This document shows, piece by piece, positions 1 through 11,000 of a DNA stretch of 64,000 nt. The DNA comes from Scylla paramamosain (Eukaryota > Arthropoda > Malacostraca > Decapoda > Portunidae): assembly GCF_035594125.1 (NCBI RefSeq), contig NC_087192.1:13238501-13302500 (forward strand), read 5' to 3'. The notes under the pieces were generated by a model that ran no database searches, was not told the DNA's origin, and saw only the letters and a list, made by a program, of their open reading frames with translations. Numbering within the stretch: the first letter of the stretch is position 1; the number at the start of each line of letters is the position of its first letter. Made by a program: the position numbers and the translations under genes.

Positions 1-2383
1 CAGTAATTTTGTTTTGGATTCCCATATAGATTGACTTCCTTGGGTTTTATCGTGTTGGTTCCTAACATGATGAAAAACCCTCATAAGTCAGTTTTCTGGC
101 AAAGACGTTCAATTTCCCCATATAGGTGGCTTTGCATGCAATTTAGGGGTTTGGTACATAACAGTCCGAAAAAAAAAGCTAAATGTAACTTTTTTGATGA
201 TGTTCTTATTTTATATAATTTCCTGAACTTTGCCCGAATTTTGGCACCTCCTTACCTGTGAAGATAAATAAGAATGAAAAAAAAATATCGTATTTTTTTA
301 TTTATTGATTTTTTTTCTCAATAAAGAGTGTAATTTGTGGCTTTTAGCTTTTTCCTACTTAATGAACTTAAAAAACTCATAATACACGTTTCTCGTAATG
401 TCCTTTCGTTTCCCAAAAATAGGGTTCTTTCCATGTTTTTAAGCATTTTTTATTGGTAACATGATCAAAAACACTCAAAATACATGTTTTTGGTAATGTT
501 ATTCTGTTTCACCATAAAGTGTATTTTGCATGCATTTTAGTGTTTTGGTATATGAGGAGCTCAAATACACTTAAAGGCAAGTTCTTGTTAAAAATTGGTT
601 TTATTTCAATGTAATGTGATTGCCCTGCTTTTTAGTGCTTTATTGCCTAACACGCTCAAAAACACTCAAAAGACATTTTTCTGGTAATGTCATTTTTTTT
701 CCAACATAAAGCTGGTTTCGCATGCAATTTGTCGTTTTGGTTACTAAGGATGTGAAAAGCACTCAAAATACACGCATTTAGTAAGATTGTTCTGTTTCTC
801 AATTAAAAGTGTTGTTCCAGAGTTTCAGCATTTTGGAATGTAAGAAACTTCTCTATATACACGAGTTTTTGCGTTTTTTGCCTTGTAGTTCTTGTGAAAC
901 TATAAAACACTCATTATACACGTTTCTTTAATGTCCTTTTGCTTCCCAATATAGAGAGCTTTTCATCTATTTTCGCATTTTTTGTAGGTAACAATTTCAA
1001 AAACACTCAAAATATCCATTTTTGGAAATGTTATTTTATTCCTTCATATTGGTTGGTTTGCATCCGTTTTAGCATTTTTCTACGTAAAACACCGAAAATA
1101 CACGTTTTTAGTAATATTGTTTTGGATTCCCATATAGATTGACTTCCATGTTATTTATCGTGTTGGTTCCTAAGATGCAGAAAAACACTCATAAGACCGT
1201 TTTCTGGCAAAGACGTTTAATTTCCCCATATAGGTGGCTTTGCATGCACTTTAGGGGTTTGGTACATAATAGTCGGAAAAAAAAAACTAAACTTAACTTT
1301 TTTGATATTGTTCTTATTTCACATAATTTCCTGAATTTTGCCCTAATTTTGGCATCTCAGTACCTGTGAAGATGAATAAGAAAGGAAAAAAATATCGTAT
1401 TCTTTTATTTTTTATTTATTGTTTCTCAATAAAGAAAAATTGTAGCTTTTAGCTTTTTGGTAATTAATGAACTTAAAAACACTCATAATACACGTTTCTC
1501 GTAATCTCCTTTCGTTTCCCAAAAATAGTGTTCTTTGCATGTATTTTAGCCTTTTCATTGGTAACATGATCAAAAACACTCAAAATATATGTTTTTGGTA
1601 ATATTATTCTCTTATAAAGAGTGTTTTGCATGCGTTTTAGTGTTTTGGTATATAAGGAGCTCAAAAAACACTTAAAGGCAAGTTCTTGGTAAAAATTCGT
1701 TTTCCTCCAATGTAATGTGATTGCCTTCCTTTTTAGTGCTTTATTGTCTATCACGCTCAAAAACACTCAAAAGACACTTTTCTGGTAATGTCATTCTTTT
1801 TCCCCACAAATCTATTTTCGCATGCAATTTGGGGTTTTGGTAACTAAGAATGTGAAAAGCACTCAAAATACACGCATTTATTAAGGTTGTTCTGTTTCTC
1901 AATTAAGAGTGTTATAGATGAGTTTCAGCATTTTTGTATCTAGGAAACCTCTCCATATACACCAGATTTTGCGTTTTTTGCCCTGTGGTTCTTTTGAACT
2001 ATAAAACACTCATTATACACTTTTCTTGCAATGTCCTTTTGTTTACCAATATAGAGTGCTTTGCATTAATTTTCGCGTTTTTTTGTAGGTAATAAGCTCA
2101 AAAACACTCAAAATCTACCTTTTTAGTAACGTTTTTGTATTTCTTGATATCGGTTGCTTTGCATTCGTTTTAGCGTTTTTCTACGTAAAACACTGAGAAG
2201 ACACGTTTTCAGTAACTTTGTTTTGGATCCCCATATAGAGGTGAGTTCCTTATTATTTATCGTTTTCGTGCTTAACATGCTAAAAAAAACACTCAAAACA
2301 CAGATTTCTGGTAAGGTCGTTAAATTTCTTCATATAGGAGGCTTTGCATGCACTTTAGGGTTTGGTACATAACAGTACATAAC
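1..2383 (+). repeat. Forward satellite block, two HOR copies
   Basis: The window opens inside m8. One partial HOR is followed by the complete copy 370-1474 and a second that runs from 1475 into m9. Both m9 monomers near 75 and 1181 carry the variant cataag...ttttctggcaaagacg, and the m11 tracts include aatatcgtat. I use this HOR variant ('alpha') as a marker; it recurs near 4.0, 8.95, 19.06, 25.98 and 43.24 kb, and reversed near 59.85 kb. The block ends inside m9 at gtacataacagtacataac, where monomer polarity flips. Confidence 0.9.
370..1474 (+). repeat. Reference copy of the 11-monomer HOR (1105 bp)
   Basis: One clean HOR copy. Approximate monomer starts: m1 370 (cgtttctcgtaatgtcc), m2 467 (tttggtaatgttattctg), m3 563 (ggcaagttcttg), m4 658 (ctggtaatgtcatttttt), m5 755 (gcatttagtaag, then gtttcagcatttt), a half-monomer at about 848-903 (acacgagtttttgcg), m6 904 (tattttcgcattttttgtag), m7 999 (cttcatattggttggtttgc), m8 1086 (ttttggattcccatatag), m9 1181 (aggtggctttgcatgcactt), m10 1277, and m11 near 1381 with a variable A/T tract. 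The next m1 is at 1475. Spacings of 87-99 bp plus the half-monomer add up to about 1.1 kb. By type, m1-m5 and m6-m9 plus m11 repeat the same order, so the HOR looks like a doubled 5-mer with one extra monomer (m10). Confidence 0.92.
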
Positions 2384-2642
2384 ATAAACGAAAGGATATT
2401 ACCAGAAATGTGTATTATGAATGTTTTTAAGTTCCTTAAGTACCAAAACGTTAAAACCTACAAATAACACTCTTTATAAAGAAAAAATAATAAATGAAAA
2501 GAAAGCATTTTTATTTTTTTTGTTATTGATGTTCATAGGTACCAAGATGCCAAAATTCTGCCAAAATTCAGGGAAATTACGTGGAAGAACATTATCGAAA
2601 AAGTTAATCTTACCTATTTTTTCGGAGTTATGTTCCAAACCA
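2384..2642 (-). repeat. Inverted satellite fragment (m1-m11-m10-m9, reversed)
   Basis: Between 2384 and 2642 the monomers read on the minus strand. The order is reversed m1 start (cgaaaggatattaccag), reversed m11 (cctacaaataacactcttta), reversed m10 (ggtaccaagatgccaaaatt), then the tail of m9 (gttatgttccaaacc). Forward m9 precedes it and forward m4 follows it, so m1-m3 of the forward series are missing at this site. The wording of the fragment (aacgttaaaacctacaaata) is nearly that of 62390-62580, which marks its lineage. Junction positions are good to a few bases only. Confidence 0.88.
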
Positions 2643-5600
2643 TAAGGTTCTGGTAATGTCATTTTTTCCCACATAAAACTAGTTTCGCATGCTATTTAGG
2701 GTTTTGCGAAGAATGTGAAAAAACTCAAAATACATGCATTTGGTAATGTTCTGTTTCTGAATTAAGATTGTTATTCATGAGTTTCAGCATTTTGGTATCT
2801 AAGAAACTTATTTATATACCCGAGATTTTGCGTTTTTTGCCTTGTGGTTCTTGTGAACGAAAAGTTCTTTTGCCCGAAAATAATAAGACACGCATTATAC
2901 ATGTTTCTCGTAATGTCCTTTTCTTTCCCAATAGGGACTGCTTTGCATCCTTTTTCGCGTTTTTTGTTGGTAACAAACTCAAAAACACTCAAAATATACC
3001 TCTTTGGTTATGTTATTCTATTTCTTCATATTGGTTGGTTTTCATCTGTTTTAGCGTTTTTCTACGTAAAACACCGAAAAGACACGTTTTCAGTAATTTT
3101 TTTTTTTTCGAATCCCAAAGAGTTTTGCCGGAATTTTGGCATCTTAGTACCTATGAAGATGAATAACAAAAAAAAAAAAAAAAAATTCTCTATAAAGAGT
3201 GTTATTTCTGGGTTTTAGCTTTTTTGGTACTAAAGGAACTTAAAAACACTCATAATACACGTTTCTCGTAATGTCCTTTCGTTTCCCGTTTTGTTTGCAT
3301 GTATTTAGGCGTTTTTATTGGTAACATGATCAAAAACACTCAAAATACATGTTTTTTGTAATGTTCTTCTGTTTCACCATGAAGTGTATTTTGCATGCGT
3401 TTTAGTGTTTTGGTATATAAGGAGCTCAAAAACACTTAAAGGCAAGTTCTTGTTAAAAATTGATTTTATTCCAATGTAATGTGTTTGCCCTGCTTTTTAG
3501 TGTTTTATTGCCTAACACGCTCAAAAACACTCAAAAGACATTTTTCTGGTAATGTCACTTTTTTCCCACATAAAGCTGGTTTCGCATGCAATTTGGGGTT
3601 TTGGTAACTAAGAATATGAAAAGCACTCAAAATTAACGCATTTAGTAAGATTATTCTGTTTCTCAATTAAGAGTGTTGTTCCAGAGTTTCAGCATTTTAG
3701 AATGTGAGAAACATCTCTATATACACGAGTTTTTGCGTTTCTTGCCTTCTTGTTTTTGTGAAACTATAAAACACTTATTATACATGTTGAGCGTAATGTC
3801 CTTTTCTTTCCCAATATAGAGTGCTTTCCATCCATTTTCGCGTTTTTTGTAGGTAACAATTTCAAAAACACTCAAAATATACCTTTTTCATAATGTTATG
3901 TTATTTCTTCATATTGGTTGGTTTGCATCCGTTTTAGCGTTTTCCTACATAAAACACCGAAAAGACACGTTATTAGTAATTTTGTTTTGTATTCCCATAT
4001 AGATTGACTTTTATGTTATTTATCGTGTTGGTTCCTACGATGCTGATAAACACTTATAAGACCGTTTTCTGGCAAAGACGTTTAATTTCCCCTTATAGGT
4101 GGCTTTGCATGCACTTTAGCGATTTTGTACATAACAGTCCGAAAAAAAAACTAAATTTAACTTTTTTGATAATATTCTTATTTCACATAATTTCCTGAAT
4201 TTTGCCCGAATTTTGGCATATCGGTACTTGTGAAGATGAATAAGAAAGAAAAAAAATATCGTATCTTTTTTTATTTATTTATTTTTTTCTCAATAAAGAG
4301 TGTTATTTGTGGCTTTTAGCTTTGGTTGGGTTTGGGTAACTAAGAATGCTAAAAGCACTCAAAATACATGCATTTAGTAAGGTTGTTCTGTTTCGCAATT
4401 AAGAGTGTTATACATGAGTTTTAGCATTTTGGTATCTAGGAAACCTCTCCATATACACGAGATTTTGCGTTTTTTGCCTTGTGGTTCTTTTGAACTATAA
4501 AACACTCATTATACACTTTTCTTGCAATGTCCTTTTCTTTCCCAATATAGAGTGCTTTGCATCAATTTTCGCGTTTTTGTAGGTAACAAGCTCAAAAACA
4601 CAAAATATACCTTTTTTGGTAACGTTTTTCTATTTCTTGATATTGGTTGCTTTGCATCCGTTTTAGCGTTTTTCTACGTAAAACACTGAGAAGACACGTT
4701 TTCAGTAACTTTGTTTTGGATTCCCATATAGAGTGAGTTCATTATTATTCATCGTTTTGGTGCCCAACATGCTAAAAAACACTCAAAACACAGATTTCTT
4801 GTAAGGTCGTTTAATTTCCTTTGCATGCACTTTAGGGTTTGGTACATAACACTCCGAAAAAAAAAGCTGAAATTAATTTTTTGATAATATTGTTTTATCA
4901 TATGATTGCCCTGAATTTTCCCAGAATTTTGGCATCTCGGTACCTATGAAGATGAATAAAAAAAAAAAAAAAAAAAAATCCTTTTTTTATTTTTTTATTT
5001 TTTTTTATTTTCTAAATAAAGAGTGTTATTTGTGGGTTTTAGCTTTTTGGTACTTAAGGAACTTAAAAAACACTCATAATACACCTTTCTCGTAATGTCC
5101 TTTTGTTTCCCAAACATAATGTTTTTTGCATGTGTTTCAGCGTTTTTATAGATAACATGATCAAAAACACTAAAAATGCATGTTTTTTGTAATGTTATTT
5201 TATCTCTTCATAAAGTGTGTTTTCCATGCGTTTTAGCAGTTTTGTATATAAGGAGCTCAAAAACTCTTAAGGGCAAGTTTTTGGTTTAAATTGGTGTTAT
5301 TCCAATGTAATATGATTGCCCTGCTTTTTATTGCTATATTACCTATCACGGTCATAAACACTTAAAAGACACTTTTCTGGTAATGTCATTTTTTTCTCAC
5401 ATAAAGGTGGTTTCGCATGCAATTTGGGGTTTTGGTAACTAAGAATGTGAAGAGCACTCAAAAAACACGCATTTAGTAAGGTTGTTCTGTTTTTTTTTTT
5501 TTTAAATTAAGAGAGTTATTCATGAATTTCAGCATTTTGGTATCTAGGAAATCTCTCCATATCCACGAGTTTTTGCGTTTTTTGCTTAGTGGTTCTTTTG

Positions 5601-7574
5601 AACTATAAAACACTTATTATACACTTTTCTTGCAATGTCCTTTTCTTTCCCAATATAGAGTGTTTTGCATCAATTTTCGCGTTTTTTGTAGGTAAAAAAG
5701 CTCAAAAAAACCCTCAAAATATACCTTTTTGGTAACGTTTTTCTATTTCTTGAAATTGGTTGGTTTCCATCCGTTTTAACGTGTTTCTACGTAAAACACT
5801 GAGAAGAAACGTTTTCAGTAACTTTGTTTTGGATTCCCATATAGAGTGAGTTCCTTATTATTTATCGTTTTTGTGCCTATCATGCTAAAAAACACTAAAA
5901 ACACAGATTTCTGGTAAGGTCGTTTAATTTTGCATGCACTTTAGGGTTTGGTATATAACAGTCCGAAAAAAAAGCTGAAATTAACTTTTTAATAATATTC
6001 TTTTATCACTTAATTGCCCTGAATTTTCCCAGAATTTTGGCAACTCGGTACCTTTGAAGATGAAAGACAAAAAAAAACTATTTATTTTATTTTTTTATTT
6101 ATTTATTTATTTATTTATTAAATAAACAGTATTATTTGTGTGTTTTAGCTTTTTGGTACTTAAAGAACTTAAAAAAAAAACACTCATAATACACGCTTCT
6201 CGTAATGTCCTTTTGTTTCCCAAACATAATGTTCTTTGCATGTACTTAAGCGTTTTTAAAGGTAACTAGATCAAAAATACTCAAAATACATGTTTTTGGT
6301 ATATGTTATTCTGTATCTCCATAAAGTTTGTTTTCCATGCGTTTTAGCGGTTTGGTATATAAGGGGTTAAAAAATTCTTCGTAAAAGTTGGTTTTATTCC
6401 CATGTAATATGATCGTTCTTATTTTTAGTGCTTTGTTCCATATCACGCTGAAAAACACTCAAAAGACACTTTTCTGGTAATATCATTTTTTTTCCCACAT
6501 GAAGCTAGTTTCGCATGTAATTTGGCATTTTCGTAACTAACGATGGGAAAAACACTGAAAATACACAATTTGGTAAGGTAGTTCTGTTTATCTATTAAAA
6601 GTGTTATTCATGCATTTCATCATTTTGGTATGTAAAAATTTCTCTATATACATGAGTTTTTGCGTTTATTGCCTTGTGGTTCTTTTAAAACTATAAAACA
6701 CTCATTATACACGTTTTTTCGTAATGTCCTTTTGTTTCCTAATATAGAGTGCTTTACATCCATTTTTGCATTTTTTGTAGGTAACAAGCTCAAAAACACT
6801 CAAAATATATCTTTTTGGTAATGTTATTCTATATCTTCATATAGATGGTTTGTATCTGCTTTAGCGTTTTTCTACGTAAAACTCTGAAAAGACACGTTTT
6901 CAGTAATTTTCTTTTGAATTCACATATTGACTGACTTCCAAATGATTTATCGTTTTGGTGCCTAACATGCTGAAAAACACTGAAAAGACAGGTTTCTGGT
7001 AAAGTCGTTTAACTTCCCTATATAGGTGGCTTTGCATGCTGTTTAGGGTTTGCTACATAACAATCCAAAAGAAAAAGCTATAATTAACTTATATGATAAT
7101 GTTATTTTTTCCACATAAATTCCCTGAATTTTGGCAGAATTTTGTTATCTCGGTACCTATGAAGATGAATAAAAAAAAAATCCCATTTTATTATTTTTTT
7201 ATTCATTATATTTTTTTTTCTAAAGAGTGTTATTTGTGGGTTTTAGCTTTTTGGTACTGAAGGTACTTAAAAATCACCCATAATACACGTTTCTCGTAAT
7301 GTTCTTTCGTTTCCCAAACATAATGTTCTTTGCATGTATTTAAGCGTTTTTATAGATAACATGATCAAAAACACTCAAAATACATGTATTTGGTAATGTA
7401 ATTCTGTTTCTCCATAAAATGTATTTTGCATGCGTTTTAGCGTTTTGGTACGTAAGGAGCTCAAAAACACTTAAAGGCAAGTTCTTGGTAAAATTTGGTT
7501 TTATTCTCATGTAATGAGATTGCCCTGACTTTTAGTGCTTTATTGTGTTACACGCTCAAAAACACTGAAAAGAT
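2643..7574 (+). repeat. Forward satellite block, about five HORs with deletions
   Basis: This block contains 11-mer HORs with three visible lesions. Near 3118 m8 is fused to m10 (cccaaag then ttttgccggaattttggc), removing about 190 bp. Near 4325 m11 is fused to m4 (agctttggttgggtttgggt), removing m1-m3. At 4817 part of m9 is lost. A/T tracts in m11 are long here (about 3165-3185, 4955-5020 and 6060-6122). The last part, about 5.9-7.57 kb, matches about 48.4-49.57 kb at an offset near 42.0 kb, including the unusual taaaaatcac wording and the ataaggggttaa junction. Confidence 0.88.
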
Positions 7575-8026
7575 ATGCAAAGCGTCCCATATGAGGAAAT
7601 TAAAGACCTTACCAGAAATCTGTCTTTTGAGTGTTTTCTGCATAATAGGCACCAAAACGATAAATAATAATGAACTCACTCTATGTGGGAATCCAGAAGA
7701 AAACTACTGAAAATGTGTCTTCTCAGTGTTTTACGTAGAAAAACGCTAAAACTGATGCAAACCAACCAATATCAACAAGCAGAAAAACATTACCAAAAAT
7801 GTATATTTTGAGTGTTTTTGAGCTTGTTACCTACAAAAAAAAACTCAAAAAATTGATACAAAGCACTCTATATTGGGAAACAAAGGGACATTGCGAGAAA
7901 AGTGTATAATGAATGTTTTATAGTTCAAAAAAACCACAAGGCAAAAAACGCAAAAACTCGTGTATATGCTGAAACTCATGAATAACACTCTTAATTGAGA
8001 AACAGAGCAACCTTACTAAATGCGTG
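7575..8026 (-). repeat. Amplified inverted block, copy 1 (reversed m9-m5)
   Basis: Forward m4 breaks off after aaaaacactgaaaaga and is joined to reversed m9, m8, m7, m6, half-monomer and m5. The block ends in ccttactaaatgcgtg, and a forward m3 resumes with tcaaaaacactaaaaggc. The same two junction contexts are found at 14004/14477, 23009/23476, 49576/50038 and 54754/55228, and in reverse at 62895/63368. It is most similar to the 49.6-kb copy: both are followed by a forward m3 with the 'atcttcgtaaaag' wording. Confidence 0.92.
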
Positions 8027-11000
8027 TCAAAAACACTAAAAGGCAAGATCTTCGTAAAAGTTGGTTTTATTCCAATGTATTGTGATTGCCCTGCTTTTTA
8101 GTGCTTTATTGCCTAACACGCTCAAAAACACTCAGAGACACTTTTCTGGTAATGTCATTTTTTTCCCACATAAACCTAGTTTCGCATGGAATTTGTGGTT
8201 TTGATAACTAACAATGTAAAAAAACACTCAAAATTCACGCATTTAGTAAGGTTGTTCTGTTTCTTGATAAAGAGTGTTATTCATGAGTTTCATTATTTTG
8301 GTATTCTAGAAACTTCTCCATACAGTCGAGTTTTTGCGTTTTTTGCCTTGTGATTCTAGTGAGACTATAAAACACTCATTATACACGTTTCTCGTTATGT
8401 CCTTTCTTTTCTAGAGTGCTTTGCATCCATTTTCGCGTTTTTTTTTTATGTAACAAGCTCAAGAACACACTAAATATAGTTTTTTGGTAATGTTATTCTA
8501 TTTCTTCATATTGGTTAGTTTGCATGCGTTTTAGCGTTTTTTACGTATTTTTTTTTTAAAAAAGACATGTTTCCAGTAATTTTGTTTTGGATTTCCATTT
8601 AGAGTGACTTTCATACTATTTATCGTTTTGGTACCTAACTTGCTTTTTGGTGATTAAAAAGACATGTTTCCAGTAATTTTGTTTTGGATTTCCATTTAGA
8701 GTGACTTTCATACTATTTATCGTTTTGGTACCTAACATGCTTTTTGGTTCCTTTTGCTTCCCTATATAGAGTGCTTTCCATCTATTTTCGCGTTTTTTGT
8801 AGGTAACAATTTCAAAAACACTCAATATATACCTTTTTGGTAATGTTTTTCTATTTCTTCATTTTGGTTGGTTTGCATTCTTTTTAGCGTTTTCTACGTA
8901 AAACACCGAAAAGACACGTTTTCAGTAATTTTGTTTCGGATTCCCAAATAGATTGACTTCCATGTTATTTATCGTGTTGGTTCCTAAGATGCTGAAAAAC
9001 ACTCATAAGACAGTTTTCTGGCAAAGACGTTTAATTTCCCCATATAGGTGGCTTTGCATGCACTTTAGGGGTTTGGTACATAACAGTCCGAAAAAAAAAG
9101 CTAAATTTAACTTTTTTTATAATGTTCTTATTTCACATAATTTCCTGAATTTTGCCCGAATTTTTGCATCTTGGTACCTGTGAAGATGAATAAGAAAGAA
9201 AATATATATATTTTTTATTTATTGTTTCTCAATAAAGAGTGTTATTTGTGGATTTTAGCTTTTTGGTAATTAATAAACTTAAAAACACTCATAATACACG
9301 TTTCTCGTAATCTCCTTTCGTTTCCCAAAAATAGTGTTCTTTGCATGTATTTAAGCGTTTTCATTGGTAACATGATCAAAAATACTCAAAATACATGTTT
9401 TTGGTAATATTCTTTTTTTTCACCATAAAGAGTGTTTTGCATGCCTTTTAGTGTTTTGGTATATAAGGAGCTCAAAAACACTTAAAGGCAAGTTCTTGGT
9501 AAAAATTTGTTTTCCTCTAATGTAATGTGATTGCCCTCCTTTTTAGTGCTTTATTGCCTTTCACGGTCAAAATACTCAAAAGACACTTTTCTGGTAAAGT
9601 CATTTATTTTTTTCCCACAAATCTATTTTCGCATTAAATTTGGGGTTTTGGTAACTAAGAATGTGAAAAGCACTCAAAATACACGCATTTATTAAGGTTG
9701 TTCTGTTTCTCAATTAGGAGTGTTATACATGAGTTTAGCATTTTTGTATCTAGGAAACCTATCCATATACACGATATTTTGCGTTTTTTTGCCTTGTGGT
9801 TCTTTTGAACTATAAAACACTCATTATACACTTTTCTTGCAATGTCCTTTTGTTTCCCAATATAGAGTGCTTTGCATCAATTTTCGAGTTTTTTATAGGT
9901 AACAAGCTCAAAAACACTCAAAATATAACTTTTTAGTAACGTTTTTCTATTTCTTGATATTGGTTGCTTTGCATCCGTTTTAGCGTTTTTCTAAGGAAAA
10001 CACTGAGAAGACACGTTTTCAGTCACTTTGTCTTGGATTCCTATATAGAGTGAGTTCCTTATTATTTATCGTTTTGGTGCCTAAAATGCTAAAAAAAAAA
10101 CACTCAAAACACAGATTTCTGATAAGGTCGTTTAATTTCCTCATATAGGAGGCTTTGCATGCACTTTAGGGTTTGGTACATAACAGTCCGAAAAAAAAGC
10201 TGAAATTAACTTTTTTGATAATATTCTCTTATCATATGATTGCCCTGAATTTTCCTAAAATTTTGTCATGTCAGTACTATGAAGATGAACAAGGAAAAAA
10301 AAAATTCCTATTTTTTTTTCTAAATAAAGAGTGTTATTTGTGGGTTTTAGCTTTTTGGTACTTAAGGAACTTAAAAAACACTCATAATACACGTTTCCCG
10401 TAATGTCCTTTTGTTTCCCAAACATAATGTTCTTTGCATTTTTTTAAGCATTTTTATAGATAACATGATCAAAAACACTCAAAATACATGTTTTTGGTAA
10501 TGTTATTCTGTTTCTTCATAAAGTTTGTTTTGCATGCGTTTTAGCGGTTTGTTATATAAGGAGCTCAAAAACACTTAAAGGCAAGTTTTTGGTATAAATT
10601 GGTGTTATTCCAATGTAATATGATTGCCCTCCTTTTTAGTGCTTTATTGCCTCTCACGCTCAAAAACACTTAAAAGACACTTTTCTGTTAATGTCATTTT
10701 TTTTTCTCACATAAAGGTGGTTTTGCATGCAATTTGGGATTTTTGGAAACTAAGAATGTGAAAAGCACTCAAAATACACGCATTTAGTAAGGTTGTTCTG
10801 TTTCTCTATAAAGAGTGTTATTTATGAGTTTCAGCATTTTGGTATCTAGGAACCTACTCCATATCCACGATTTTTTGTGTTTTTTGCCTTTTGGTTCGTT
10901 TGAACTATAAAAAAACTCATTATACACTTTTCTTGCAAAGTCCTTTTGTTTTCTAATATAGAGTGCTTTGCATCAATTTTCCCGTTTTTTGTAGGTAACA

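Noticed and set aside
1277..1474. m10/m11 with its A-run as an inserted SINE with a poly(A) tail
   Set aside because: m10 and m11 align to the monomer (ending ggtacctatgaag and ggtacttaaggaactt), so they are diverged monomers with an expanded A/T tract rather than a foreign insertion.
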